A DNA stretch of 64,000 bases from CAWAPD01 sp963783865 (GCA_963783865.1 CAWAPD010000004.1:62001-126000), one strand, 5' to 3'. Shown: positions 8,402-17,738, counted from the stretch's first letter. A program made the numbers and translations. The notes: generated by a model not told the origin, from the sequence alone.

Positions 8402-8444
8402 GGGCGGGCGGCGGGACCGCCGCCCGCCCTCAGCGCCCCAGCCT
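8387..8444. terminator. 28-bp perfect hairpin spanning the stop codon
   Basis: Arms 8387-8414 and 8417-8444 are perfectly complementary around a 2-nt loop. The left arm contains the last four codons and TGA of the AlkD-like gene. No U-run follows, and the right arm ends at the -35 of the next promoter. It probably ends the upstream transcript; its length far exceeds what a terminator needs. Confidence 0.8.
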
Positions 8445-8472
8445 TGTGCCCGTCCGGCACGGGGTCTAAGCT
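8444..8472 (+). promoter_or_regulatory. Leaderless promoter of the GAF/SpoIIE phosphatase
   Basis: TTGTGC (8444-8449), a 17-nt spacer and TAAGCT (8467-8472), then six bases and the ATG at 8479. The geometry is the same as at 5856-5891, again implying a leaderless message. Confidence 0.6.
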
Positions 8473-8478
8473 GCCAGT

Positions 8479-11169
8479 ATGCCAGCCGGCGAGAGCGAAC
8501 GATCCCCAGCACGGGGGGACGGCGTCGCCGCCGAGAGCGCGCCGGTGAGCGCTGCGACCGGCAGGAGTCCCTCCCCGGCACCCTTGACCGCCGAGCGACG
8601 CCACCCGCGGCTGATCAGGCTGACCTACGGCCTCCAGCGGCGGGCGTCAGCCGTGCTCGCGTTCGCCCTGGTCCTCGCCGCCGCGATCTTCGCCGCCGAC
8701 CTCATCCTGCCGACGGCCTGGGTGATCGGCGCCTTCTACCTGGTGCCCCTGGGACTCGTGGCGGTCGCTTGCGGGCGGCGCACGACCGCGTTCGTGGCCA
8801 CCCTCTTCCTGATCGTGATCTTCGCCGCCATGGTCGACCAGGACGAGCTGGTGAAGGGACAGGAGCTCATCTTCCTCTTCTTCCTCGCCGCCGCCTTCAT
8901 CGGCCTTGTGGTTCTGGCCGACCTGCTGCGCCAGCTGGACACCGTCTCGCAGCGGGCGACACGGCGGGCGCTGTTCGCCGAAGCCGAGGCCGCCATCGTC
9001 GCCCAGAGCATCCGCGGCGGTCGGCTCCGGGAGCTGGCCGAGGCCGCGATCGCCCGCATCGGGGAGCAGCTGCGAGCCGACGACGCCGCCCTCCTGCTCG
9101 TCGACGGCGACGAGTGGGTCGGCTTCGCCGGCTGGAACCTGGGGCACGACGCGAGCGAACTGCGCGTGCCGCGCGAGATCTTCAAGGAGGCCGACGACGC
9201 CCTGCGCGAGCGGCACTCGCTCGTGTTGAACGACGTGCCGGCCACGGTCGCCGCCACGCCGCGGCCGCACAAGGGGATCATCGAGCGCTACGGCCTGCGC
9301 GAAGTCCTCCTCGTGCCCATGCTCGTCGTCGACGCCCCGCTCGGCGTGATGGCCTTCAACCGCCGGGTGGCGGGCGGCTTCACCCGCGACCAGGTCCGTT
9401 TCGCCGAGAGCGTGGCCGGCCACGTCGCGGTCGCGCTCGACAACGCCCGCCTCATGGCGGAGCTGCAGCAGAAGCGTCGTGACCTCGGCCTCGTCGTCGA
9501 GTCGAGCCTCGACTTCGCCGCCACCCTGGAGCCGCGCGACGTGGTCGAGACGATCGCCGCGCGGCTCGCCGACGCGCTGAAGGTCAGTGGGTGCGACATC
9601 GACGTGCTCGAGCCGCAGGGCGACGCCGTGCGCACGGTCGTCAGCTACGACTCCGGCGAGTTCGTGCGCGAGCTCGTCGGCGCGCGCTGGCCGTTGGCCG
9701 ACTACAGGACCACGCGCTTCGTGATCGAGACGGGGCAGCCGCTGGCGATCCGCGACCTCGACGATCCCCACGTCGGCGAGGCCGACCGCCGCCTGTTCGA
9801 GTCGCACGGCCAGCGCTGTCAGCTCGGCCTGCCGCTCAAGGCCCACGACCGGATCATCGGGGTCGCCGAGCTGTTCGACTACGGTGAGGCGCGCGACTTC
9901 ACCTTCGAGGAGATCGAGTTGGCCGAGGCGATCTGCCAGTTCGCCGCGCTCGCGCTCGAGAACGCCCGCCTCTACGACCGGGTGAGGGCGGCGTCGCTGC
10001 GGCTCCAACAGCTCCAGGAGGTCTCGCTGCGGCTCGGGCGCCTGCGCGACGAGCGCGTGGTGCTCGACGACGTCGTGCGGGCGGCTGCCGAGCTGCTCGA
10101 GGCCGGCCGCGTCGCCTACGTCGTCAGCGACGGCGAGCAGCAGGTGGTGCGAGCGGCGATCGGCGTGAGCCGGCCGGTGGCCGAGGTCGAAGCCGGCGCG
10201 CTCGAGGCCCTGCGCGCGCTGCTCCCACGCCTCACGCAGTTCGCCGGCGACGAGCCGCGCTCATCGGCGCAGCGCGCGCACGCGTACGACGGGGCGCTGG
10301 TCGTGCCGCTCAAGCGCCACCGGCCGGACAAGGTCGCCGCTCTCGTCTTCGGCGACAAGATCGGCGGCGGCGCGTTCAGCGACGACGACCAGCGCCTCGC
10401 CACCACGCTGGCCGCGCAGCTCTCGACGTCTCTGCGTACGATCCACGAGATCGAGCGCGAGCACGAGATCGCCGAGGCCTTCCAGGCGGCGCTGCTCGTG
10501 CCGCCGCCCGACGTGCCGGGCATCGACTTCGGCGTGCGCTACAAGCCGGCGACCGACCTGATGCGCGTGGGCGGCGACTTCTACGACGTGATGAGCCTGG
10601 CTCCCGGACGCCTGATGATCGCCATCGGCGACGTCTGCGGCAGGGGCCTCGACGCGGCCGTCCAGACCGCCATGGTGCGCTACACCCTGCGTGCCTTCGC
10701 CCCGGAGGGATCGCCCGGCGAGACCCTGGCGCGCCTGAACCGCGCCATCGTGACCCAGGACCCGGCCACGCCGTTCGTGACCATCGTCCTCGCCTACCTC
10801 GACGTTCGGCGGCGTACGCTCGAGTTCGCGGTCGCCGGCCATCCGCGGCCGATCGTCTACGTCGGCGGCCGCCGGTTCCACGTCTCCCAGGACGGCGGGT
10901 TCCCGGTGAGCCTGTTCGAGCCGTCCGTGTACCCGACCAACCGCTTCACGCTCCCGCCCGACGCGACGCTCGTCCTGTACACCGACGGCGTGACCGAGGC
11001 GCGCGACCACGGGCCGCAGTTCGGCGAGAAGAGGCTGATCGATCTCGTGCGGCGCAACCTCAGTCTGCCGGCCCAGTCGCTGGCCGACCGGATCGTCGAC
11101 CGGGCGTTCGCCTTCAGCGGCGAAGAGACGCGCGACGACCTCGCGGTCGTGGTGGTGCACCTGCCCTAG
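8479..11169 (+). CDS. Membrane-anchored GAF-domain SpoIIE/PP2C phosphatase
   Basis: A 896-residue sensor phosphatase, presumably acting on a phosphorylated STAS anti-anti-sigma factor. Three to four membrane helices (about 55-150) are followed by three GAF-like sensory domains (about 160-310, 325-480, 490-650) and a C-terminal SpoIIE-type PP2C domain (about 670-895). The metal-binding motifs are visible: RVGGDFYDV, IGDVCGRGLDAA, AGHPRP, YTDGVTEAR and RDDLAVV. The two STAS proteins at 55.6 and 56.5 kb are candidate substrates. Its TAG stop shares a CTAG with the stop of the convergent protease gene. Confidence 0.9.
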   Translation: MPAGESERSPARGDGVAAESAPVSAATGRSPSPAPLTAERRHPRLIRLTYGLQRRASAVLAFALVLAAAIFAADLILPTAWVIGAFYLVPLGLVAVACGRRTTAFVATLFLIVIFAAMVDQDELVKGQELIFLFFLAAAFIGLVVLADLLRQLDTVSQRATRRALFAEAEAAIVAQSIRGGRLRELAEAAIARIGEQLRADDAALLLVDGDEWVGFAGWNLGHDASELRVPREIFKEADDALRERHSLVLNDVPATVAATPRPHKGIIERYGLREVLLVPMLVVDAPLGVMAFNRRVAGGFTRDQVRFAESVAGHVAVALDNARLMAELQQKRRDLGLVVESSLDFAATLEPRDVVETIAARLADALKVSGCDIDVLEPQGDAVRTVVSYDSGEFVRELVGARWPLADYRTTRFVIETGQPLAIRDLDDPHVGEADRRLFESHGQRCQLGLPLKAHDRIIGVAELFDYGEARDFTFEEIELAEAICQFAALALENARLYDRVRAASLRLQQLQEVSLRLGRLRDERVVLDDVVRAAAELLEAGRVAYVVSDGEQQVVRAAIGVSRPVAEVEAGALEALRALLPRLTQFAGDEPRSSAQRAHAYDGALVVPLKRHRPDKVAALVFGDKIGGGAFSDDDQRLATTLAAQLSTSLRTIHEIEREHEIAEAFQAALLVPPPDVPGIDFGVRYKPATDLMRVGGDFYDVMSLAPGRLMIAIGDVCGRGLDAAVQTAMVRYTLRAFAPEGSPGETLARLNRAIVTQDPATPFVTIVLAYLDVRRRTLEFAVAGHPRPIVYVGGRRFHVSQDGGFPVSLFEPSVYPTNRFTLPPDATLVLYTDGVTEARDHGPQFGEKRLIDLVRRNLSLPAQSLADRIVDRAFAFSGEETRDDLAVVVVHLP

Positions 11170-12332
11170 GCGCCGCCCTGCGCCGTGTCGGTCGGCGGCG
11201 GCGGGGGCGCCGGCCGCGCCGGCCGAGCTTTCATCAGCGACAGGAAATGGGCGAGGCCGGTGCGGTCGACGAAGCCCACGAGCCGGCCATCCTCCATGAC
11301 GGCGAGCTGCTCGACCTGTTCCCGGGTGAGCCGCCGGTAGGCGACCGTGGCCGCCTCGTCGGGGTCGATCGTGTGCAGCTCGGTCAGCGGCGTCATCACG
11401 TCCTGCACCTGGTCGTAGCCCCACCGTGCCCGCTCGGCGTGCTGCAGGTCCGACAGGCAGACGAGCCCCTCCAGCCGGCCCTCGCCGTCCTCGACCGGCA
11501 GGCAACGGGTGTCCAGCGCCAGGAAGTACTCGTTGGCCGCCTTGCGCAGGGTGATGTCGTCGGGGACCCAGCCGGGCGGCTGTCCCATCAGGGCGCGCAC
11601 CGGCACACCCTCGAGCCGCGACTCCACCTCGCTCTGCAGGTAGGTCGTCTGCGAGGCCTGCAGCAGCACCCAGCCGACGAAGCCGGTCCAGAGTCCGCCG
11701 ATGAAGTCGATGGAGAACGCCAGCATCACGCCGGCGGCGATGAACAGGTAGCCGAACACGTTGCCGGTGCGGGCGGCCCAGCGCGTGGCGCGGCCGAAAT
11801 CGCCGGTCAAGCGCCAGAGGACGGCGCGCAGCACGCGGCCGCCGTCGAGCGGGAACCCCGGCAGCAGGTTGAACACCGCCAGCAGGATGTTGACGCTGCC
11901 GAGGTAGGCGAGCACGGCGCCCACCGTCTCGGGCCAGGGAACGAGCCGGGCCGAGGCCAGCGTCACGGCCCCGACGACGAGACTGGTCGCCGGTCCGGCC
12001 CCGGCCATGAGCGCCTCACGGCCCGGGCTCGAGGCGTCTTCCTCGATCGTCGACACGCCGCCGAGCAGGAACAGGGTGATGCTGCGCACGCCGATGCCCT
12101 GCGAGCGCGCGACCAGCGAGTGGGCGAGCTCGTGCAGCAGGACCGAGGCGAAGAGCAGCACGGTGGCGACCACGGCCACCGTCCAGGTGGTGGGGCGCGT
12201 CCAATTCGGGTAGGCGTGGGGGAACAGGCTCGTCGCCAGCGACCAGGCGAAGATCACGAACACGATCAGCCAGCTGGGGTGCACCCGCACCTCGATGCCG
12301 AACACCCTCGCTACCTTCAGACCCTTGCCCAC
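11166..12332 (-). CDS. Site-2 protease family zinc metalloprotease with CBS domains
   Basis: A 388-residue membrane protease of the M50B family. The zinc motif HELAH is at 67-71 and the third ligand is in LDGGR (162-166) after FNLLPGFP; about six membrane helices span 20-235. Two CBS motifs follow (about 245-370), which in this subgroup sense nucleotides, and the Pro-rich C-terminus is probably disordered. GTG at 12332 has a GAGGAGG site. The substrate is unknown; regulated cleavage of an anti-sigma factor is a family role, not something the context shows. Confidence 0.9.
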   Translation of the reverse strand: MGKGLKVARVFGIEVRVHPSWLIVFVIFAWSLATSLFPHAYPNWTRPTTWTVAVVATVLLFASVLLHELAHSLVARSQGIGVRSITLFLLGGVSTIEEDASSPGREALMAGAGPATSLVVGAVTLASARLVPWPETVGAVLAYLGSVNILLAVFNLLPGFPLDGGRVLRAVLWRLTGDFGRATRWAARTGNVFGYLFIAAGVMLAFSIDFIGGLWTGFVGWVLLQASQTTYLQSEVESRLEGVPVRALMGQPPGWVPDDITLRKAANEYFLALDTRCLPVEDGEGRLEGLVCLSDLQHAERARWGYDQVQDVMTPLTELHTIDPDEAATVAYRRLTREQVEQLAVMEDGRLVGFVDRTGLAHFLSLMKARPARPAPPPPPTDTAQGGA

Positions 12333-12420
12333 GCAGCCTCCTCACGTGGGGTGTTCCCCGCGTCAGATGGCCGGTAACGCCTTGAGAAGGCGGGCCGTCA
12401 CGGCCCCGGCGCCCGGAGTC

Positions 12421-13749
12421 TCAGGCGCCTTCGACGACCGTGTCGATGCCGTCGGCGACGGCCAGGATGCGGGTGGCGGCGCCGCGGATCCGGCGCGCCT
12501 CGGCCACGGCCTGCTCGACCGTCTCGAACGCCAGCAGGCCCATGGCGCGGAGCGGCGCCGGGTCCGCGGCGCCCACGACGGCGAGGCGGTACCTCAGCAT
12601 GAGCTTGGCCACCATGTAAGCGCGCTGGCCACCGGGGCCGAGGGGCTCGGTGCAGCCGCGTTCGACCAGCGCCATGGGCGACGGCGTTTCGGTGAGCAGA
12701 CGTCCGAAGTTGAGCTCGCCGGGTCCGTCGCCGGCGCCCAGCGGCAGGTCGGCGCAGATCGCGATCAGGCCGCCGTCGGCGACGGCGGGATGGGCGGCGA
12801 GGCCGGCGTAGGTCGCCGCCCGCGTGGCCTGATAGAGGCTTTCGTGCTTGGGCGCCGGCACGCCGGCAAGGAGCAGGTCATAGCCGCCGGGGCGCGAGCG
12901 CAGCCAGCAGCCGCGGTGCGCGTCGCTGAGCGCGCGCTGGACGGCGGCGGGGTCGCCGGCCGCCAGGTCGGCGACCCCGCCGCCGTGCGCCACGACCACG
13001 TTGACGGCGAAGGCGAGGTTCGTGTGCCCGGCGATCTCGCGCAGCGCCTCGGCGAACGGGTTGCCGTCGAGCACGCCGAGGCGCACGGCCGGCCGGTCGA
13101 GGAAGACCGGATCGTGGGTCCAGGCGATCGTCGCCGCTCCGCCACAGCCGATGGCCACGGCCTTGGGGCCGCCCGAGAAGCCGGCGTACAGGTGGGGCTC
13201 GACGATGCCGACCGCGACCACCAGGTCGGCCGTGGCGACGGTCGCGTCGAGCCAGATCTCGCGCCCGTCGGCGGTCTCGCCGGCGAGGACGTTGGTCCCG
13301 TCGAGCCCCTGGGCGTCGATCACGGCGACGCGGTCGGCGACCGCGTCGCCGACCAGCATCCGGCGTTCGGCCTCGCTGTGCGAGCGGTGCACGCCGCAGC
13401 CGACGACGACCGTGATGGCCTCGTCGGCGACGCCGGCCGCCGCCAGGTGCTCGAGCAGCGGAGGCAGCAGGAGGGCCGTCGGGCACGGCCGCGTGGCGTC
13501 GGGCACCGCCACGGCGACACGGCCGGCGCCACGGGCCAGCTCGGTCAGCGGCGGCGTCCCGAGCGGCCGGGCGAGCGCCTCGAGGAGGCGCTCGCCCGGC
13601 CGCTCCAGCGCCGCCAGCCGCTCAGGGGGCTCGAAGTCGCAGGGGACCTCGACCGCGGTCTCGTCGTCGCCCGAGTAGACGAACGGGGCGCCGTCACCGG
13701 TGTAGTCCTTCGGTCCCCCGGCCGCTGCGGACGTGTGGTCGGTCGCCAT
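12421..13749 (-). CDS. LarA-like nickel-pincer racemase (DUF2088)
   Basis: A 442-residue member of the lactate racemase family, which racemises or epimerises 2-hydroxyacids using the nickel-pincer nucleotide. Family landmarks are DATRP (84-88), the catalytic His in GVHR (119-122), EPH (184-186) and SGGPK (192-196) with the lysine that binds the cofactor, then a further His near 212. The N-terminal 40 residues are an extension. The substrate need not be lactate. A LarE-like cofactor protein is encoded 14 kb away (27902), but no larB or larC lies in this window. The gene follows a small membrane protein with a 1-nt gap. Confidence 0.85.
   Translation of the reverse strand: MATDHTSAAAGGPKDYTGDGAPFVYSGDDETAVEVPCDFEPPERLAALERPGERLLEALARPLGTPPLTELARGAGRVAVAVPDATRPCPTALLLPPLLEHLAAAGVADEAITVVVGCGVHRSHSEAERRMLVGDAVADRVAVIDAQGLDGTNVLAGETADGREIWLDATVATADLVVAVGIVEPHLYAGFSGGPKAVAIGCGGAATIAWTHDPVFLDRPAVRLGVLDGNPFAEALREIAGHTNLAFAVNVVVAHGGGVADLAAGDPAAVQRALSDAHRGCWLRSRPGGYDLLLAGVPAPKHESLYQATRAATYAGLAAHPAVADGGLIAICADLPLGAGDGPGELNFGRLLTETPSPMALVERGCTEPLGPGGQRAYMVAKLMLRYRLAVVGAADPAPLRAMGLLAFETVEQAVAEARRIRGAATRILAVADGIDTVVEGA
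13561..13605. repeat. 20-bp perfect inverted repeat inside the larA-like gene
   Basis: Arms 13561-13580 and 13586-13605 pair perfectly with a 5-nt loop, and a further 7 bp pair outside after a short internal loop. It encodes the segment ERPGERLLEALARPLG near the N-terminus. Confidence 0.7.
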
Positions 13750-13750
13750 G

Positions 13751-13987
13751 TCAGTCGTCGTTCGGTCCCGCGGGGACGAACCCCACGGCCGGCGGGCAGG
13801 CGTAGTAGGCGACCCCGGCGACGAGCAGGCCCACGGGCGGGAAGAGCACCGAGCACGCGACCCCGGCCGCCGCCCAGTCGACCACCGACCGCCCCGTCCG
13901 GCGAGCAAGGCGGATGCCGACGTAGGCGCAGAGCGGCAGCTGCAGGAAGAACAGGACCTGGACGAGGACGTCGTGGTGGAAGGGCAT
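13751..13987 (-). CDS. Small two-helix membrane protein, unknown function
   Basis: A 78-residue protein with two hydrophobic segments (about 8-25 and 38-63) and a short acidic tail ending NDD. It matches no family that I know. It is separated from the LarA-like gene by one base, so they are surely co-transcribed. The start is supported by a TATACT -10 exactly six bases upstream of the ATG, as at two other leaderless genes here. Confidence 0.7.
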   Translation of the reverse strand: MPFHHDVLVQVLFFLQLPLCAYVGIRLARRTGRSVVDWAAAGVACSVLFPPVGLLVAGVAYYACPPAVGFVPAGPNDD

Positions 13988-13993
13988 GGGTCA

Positions 13994-13999
13994 AGTATA
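13994..13999 (-). promoter_or_regulatory. -10 element giving a leaderless larA-operon transcript
   Basis: On the minus strand TATACT (13999-13994) is followed by six bases and ATG at 13987. No clear -35 lies at the expected distance, where the end of the upstream WYL gene would be. Confidence 0.5.
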
Positions 14000-14027
14000 G
14001 ACGAGCCGCCCGGTCGGCCCTCGTGCC

Positions 14028-16109
14028 TCAGGTGTAGCGCGCGAGCAGCCCGTCGGCCGCGCCGGCCAGGGCGGCGATGGCCTCGGGCGGGGCCAGGGGC
14101 ACGGCCTGGCCGCCGTACTGCAGCAGCTCGCGGACCAGCCAGTGCGCGTCGACGTAGGGCAGCTCGGCCACGACCGCGCCGGCGGCGGCCGGCGTGACCG
14201 GGCGGCGTTCGGCGACCCAGCGCGCGACCTCGACGGAGAACCAGACCCGGGCCCGCCGGGGCGCGTATTGGGCTGAGGTCTTCACGCCTTCGCGGCGGTA
14301 GAGCTCGATCTCGGTGTCGGGCCGGGGCGCGAACGTCTCGGCGGTGACCCGCGCCTCCTTGGTGGTGGCGACGCGGAACACGCGTACCCCCTCGGAGGCC
14401 CGGCACCAGGCGACGTAGTACCACTCGCCGCGCGTGCGCACGAGCAGGTACGGCTCGACCGTGCGCCGGCTGGTGACGCCGGTGCCGGCCGAGAAATAGA
14501 CGATCTCGAGCGGGCGGCGTCCGGCGATCGCCGTGTTCACGGCGTCGAGGACCTGCTCCTGCGGCGGCAGCAGGTCGGCTGCCGCCAGCGACGGCGGCGC
14601 GGCGCTGCGCGCCTCGCGCAGCTTCTGCGCGGCGCCGCGCAGCGCCGCGCCGTGCTCGGTCGGGACTTGGCCGCCGAGCAACTCGACGGCCAGCAGCAGC
14701 GTGTCGGCCTGCAGGGGCGAGAGGCGCGCCGGGCGCGCGAAGGCCGAGGAGGCGACGTCGCAGGTCACGACCAGGCGGTCGCCCTTGACCTCGGCGTACA
14801 CCAGCGTGCCCTCGCCGCCGAAGTTCACGAGGTTCAGGAGCCGCACGTCGGCCTTGAGGTCGGCCGGCGTGAGGTCGAGCGCCCGGCAGACGTCGGCCAC
14901 GCCCAGCGGGACCTCGTCGCCGGCGCCGGCCGCCTTGCAGGCGCCGTAGAGGTAGGTCAGCAGCGCCGTCAGGCGCGTGAAACGGTCGACCTCGACCGCC
15001 CAGTCGGCCGGGCGCGCCGCGGGCCGGGCGGCCTTGACCGGTCGCGCCTCCGGCGCGCCCGCCTCGTCGTCGCCCGCCGGCGGGTCGTCGAGGCGCTGCC
15101 GCAGCAGCCGCAGCTGCGCCGCCAGCGCCTGCCGCAGGGACTGCGGTTCGAGGATCTCGGCATCGTCGCCCATCGACAGCACCCAGCTCACGAGTGCTTG
15201 GGCCGACGCGTAGCCGGTGCGGTAGACGATGCCGCCGTCGCGCCCGGCCTCGATCGTCCCGCAGTGGGCGTAGTGGGCCTCGATCCACCAGGCCATGCGT
15301 TCGCCGACGGCGATCGCGGCCTCGCCGGCGATGCCGCCAAGCTGCCAGGCGGGACGGTTGACGTAGGTGTCGACCGTGAAGGAGTCGGGCGGCTCGAAGT
15401 CGTGCGGCGCCTTGGTCTCGTGACGCACGCCGGAGCGCAGGCGCGAGAGGCGGAAGGTGCGGATCGCGCCGCGCAGGTGGCAGTGGCCGATCAGGTACCA
15501 CTCGTCGCCGACGACCATGAGGCTGTACGGGTCGACGACCCGCTCGGTCTCGGTGTCGCTGCCGATGGCGTAGTAGGCGAAGCGCACGGTCTTGCGGGCC
15601 GCGATCGCCTGCTGCAGCTTGGGCAGGGAGGCGGCGGCGCGCCGGGCGTCCTGCTCGGGCAGGACGCTCATGGGCGCCGCCGCCTCCCCGGCCCGCAGCT
15701 CCGGCCGGCCGTGGGCCAGGCTGAGCAGGGCGAGGCGCAGCGGCTCGCCGAAGGCGAAGCCTTCGAGGACGAACAGGCAGGTCGCCAGGGCCGACAGCTC
15801 GTCGGGCGTGAACCGGATCGCCGGCAGGTAGTAGGCGGCGGCCGGCAGGGAGTAGAGGTCGCCCTCGTCGTCTTCGTCGTGGGCGACCTCGATGCCGAGC
15901 CCGGCGAGCTCGGCCCGGTCCTCGTAGAACCGGCGCTTGAAGGCCTCGTCGGTCATGAGGGCGTAGCCCTCGACGCGATGACGGATCTCCTCGGCCGTGG
16001 CCGGGTGACCCGGTCGAGCCAGCAGGAACGCGACCAGCGACAGCCGCCGGATGAGCTTGTCGGCGTCTTTCGAGAACCCCTCTTCGCGCGGTGGACGTGC
16101 CTCGGTCAC
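14028..16109 (-). CDS. pafBC: Fused PafB-PafC-type WYL transcriptional regulator
   Basis: A 693-residue protein made of two PafB/PafC-like halves in tandem. Each half has an N-terminal helix-turn-helix (for example AEEIRHRVEGYALMTDEAF near 40-60) followed by a WYL domain (VDPYSLMVVGDEWYLIGHC in the first half, VEPYLLVRTRGEWYYVAWC in the second). An Ala/Pro/Arg-rich linker near 345-375 joins them. In mycobacteria PafBC activates the RecA-independent DNA-damage response, and fused forms are known in other actinobacteria, so that role is likely. It is not beside the proteasome-ligase genes usually near pafBC. GTG at 16109 has a GAGGGG site. Confidence 0.85.
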   Translation of the reverse strand: MTEARPPREEGFSKDADKLIRRLSLVAFLLARPGHPATAEEIRHRVEGYALMTDEAFKRRFYEDRAELAGLGIEVAHDEDDEGDLYSLPAAAYYLPAIRFTPDELSALATCLFVLEGFAFGEPLRLALLSLAHGRPELRAGEAAAPMSVLPEQDARRAAASLPKLQQAIAARKTVRFAYYAIGSDTETERVVDPYSLMVVGDEWYLIGHCHLRGAIRTFRLSRLRSGVRHETKAPHDFEPPDSFTVDTYVNRPAWQLGGIAGEAAIAVGERMAWWIEAHYAHCGTIEAGRDGGIVYRTGYASAQALVSWVLSMGDDAEILEPQSLRQALAAQLRLLRQRLDDPPAGDDEAGAPEARPVKAARPAARPADWAVEVDRFTRLTALLTYLYGACKAAGAGDEVPLGVADVCRALDLTPADLKADVRLLNLVNFGGEGTLVYAEVKGDRLVVTCDVASSAFARPARLSPLQADTLLLAVELLGGQVPTEHGAALRGAAQKLREARSAAPPSLAAADLLPPQEQVLDAVNTAIAGRRPLEIVYFSAGTGVTSRRTVEPYLLVRTRGEWYYVAWCRASEGVRVFRVATTKEARVTAETFAPRPDTEIELYRREGVKTSAQYAPRRARVWFSVEVARWVAERRPVTPAAAGAVVAELPYVDAHWLVRELLQYGGQAVPLAPPEAIAALAGAADGLLARYT

Positions 16110-16224
16110 GGTGTCGTCCCCTCGTGTCGCTCGACCGCCGGCGCAGCGCCGGACGCCGCCTATCTTCTCACCTCACCGCGGCGCTCTCCACGGGCCGGCG
16201 TCGCCGTCAGGATGACGGAACGGC

Positions 16225-16259
16225 GGGCGGGGCGGCGAGCAAGGCTCGCCGCCCCGCCC
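16225..16259 (-). terminator. 16-bp hairpin after mttB1
   Basis: Perfect arms 16225-16240 and 16244-16259 with a 3-nt loop lie 15 nt after the mttB1 stop on the minus strand. No U-tract follows, as at most hairpins in this window. Confidence 0.7.
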
Positions 16260-16274
16260 CCGTGCCGCGTGTCG

Positions 16275-17738
16275 CTACGCCCTCCCGCCCTCGGCGGCGG
16301 CGATGATCGCGTCGAACTCGCGCCCGAGGTCCTCGGGGAACGGGTGCTCGGGCTCGGCGGCCAGCACCTCGGCCACCTTCGCCTGGGCCTTGTCGACCGT
16401 GCTCTGGGCACCGGCCGTCTTCCACTGCTCGTAGGATCCGGTCTCGGCCAGGCGCGCCCGCCACAGCTCGCGGACGTGCGACCGCGTGTGCGGGTCGAAC
16501 AGGTAATTGCCCTGGAATCCCATCTTCACGATCAGGTCGCGAGCGATCGTCTCGTCGCTGACCTCGACCCCGCGCAGGATGCGGGTGAGCATGCCGAACG
16601 TCTCGTCGTCGGCCACGATCTGCTCGAGCGAGAGGATCCGCGAACCGTCGAGCAGGCCGGTGCCGAACGTGCAGTCGGCGCCGCACAGGTAGGCCGTCAG
16701 CATCGCCAGCGTGTTCTCGTAGGCGGCCTGCACGCCGGGCTCCTTGGCCGTGGTGGCGCCGGCGCCGTACCAGGCCGGCACGCGGTAGAAGTCGGCCATC
16801 TGGCCCTGGATGCCGCGCAGGAGCAGCGCCTCGGGCGAGTTGCTGGCGTAGGCGCCGCTGTTCATGTACATCGCCGTGGGGCCGCCGCCGTGCAGCACCT
16901 TGGCGCCGGGGCTGGCGAGCTGGGTGAGCACGAAACCGCTGAGGAACTCGGCGTTGTTCACGACCGCCGCGCCGGCGATCGTCACCGGCGCCGTCGCGCC
17001 GAGGATGGGCATGGGGTAGAAGAGGATCGGGATGCCGGCCTCGGCCAGCGCCAGGGCGAGGTCCATGCCGAAGCGCTCCTGGTGGAGCGGCGACACCGTG
17101 CAGATGATGGCGCTGAACACCGGCTTCGCCTTGAGCTCGGCGCTGCCGCCGGCCAGCGCCTCGCCCATGCGGATCAGGCTGCGCGCCTCCCAGTCTTCCT
17201 TGATCGAGACGACGATCGTGTGCTTGGCGGAGTTGCGCACGCAGGCGTCGAACTCGTGCAGCGCCCGGCTGGCGGTCGGGCAGTCCTGCGCGGAGACGAT
17301 CGCCGAGGTCGCCGACACGTTGGGCATCGCCTGGATGACCTTCGCCGCGTCGGCCAGGTCCTGCTTGCGCGACGGGCGCACGGTGCCGTCGGGCTCGCGC
17401 CGCGATACGCCGCAGCCGTCGCCCGAGATGAAGACGTGCTCGCCGTCGAAGGGCAGGTCGTACTCGGGCAGCCGGCCGCCGACCGTGAACGACTCGCAGC
17501 GGGTGGAAAGTGCCTGCTCGACGACGGCGGCCGAGATCTTGGCCACCGTCGTCTCGCGGTCGATCTCGCAGCCGTGCTGGGCCAGCAGGTCGAGCGCCTT
17601 GCCGGAGTGGAAGGTGACGCCCACGCTCGCCAGCACGTCGACCGTGCTGTCGTGGATCTTCTGGACCTCGTCGGGGCTGAGCAGCTGCATGCGCACGCGT
17701 TCGCCCACGTAGCGGCCTTCGGCGTGTGACTGAGCCAT
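16275..17738 (-). CDS. MttB-family (trimethylamine methyltransferase-like) protein 1
   Basis: A 487-residue corrinoid-dependent methyltransferase-like protein of COG5598. It is full length with no in-frame amber codon, so it belongs to the non-pyrrolysine branch, whose known members demethylate quaternary amines such as glycine betaine, proline betaine and carnitine. It is closely related to the next gene; both contain SPLHQERFGMDLA and YPMPILGATAPVT, so they are tandem duplicates. ATG at 17738 has an AAAGGAG site. No corrinoid protein or reactivase is nearby. The substrate is unknown, and a 200-nt leader that may be structured precedes it. Confidence 0.88.
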   Translation of the reverse strand: MAQSHAEGRYVGERVRMQLLSPDEVQKIHDSTVDVLASVGVTFHSGKALDLLAQHGCEIDRETTVAKISAAVVEQALSTRCESFTVGGRLPEYDLPFDGEHVFISGDGCGVSRREPDGTVRPSRKQDLADAAKVIQAMPNVSATSAIVSAQDCPTASRALHEFDACVRNSAKHTIVVSIKEDWEARSLIRMGEALAGGSAELKAKPVFSAIICTVSPLHQERFGMDLALALAEAGIPILFYPMPILGATAPVTIAGAAVVNNAEFLSGFVLTQLASPGAKVLHGGGPTAMYMNSGAYASNSPEALLLRGIQGQMADFYRVPAWYGAGATTAKEPGVQAAYENTLAMLTAYLCGADCTFGTGLLDGSRILSLEQIVADDETFGMLTRILRGVEVSDETIARDLIVKMGFQGNYLFDPHTRSHVRELWRARLAETGSYEQWKTAGAQSTVDKAQAKVAEVLAAEPEHPFPEDLGREFDAIIAAAEGGRA

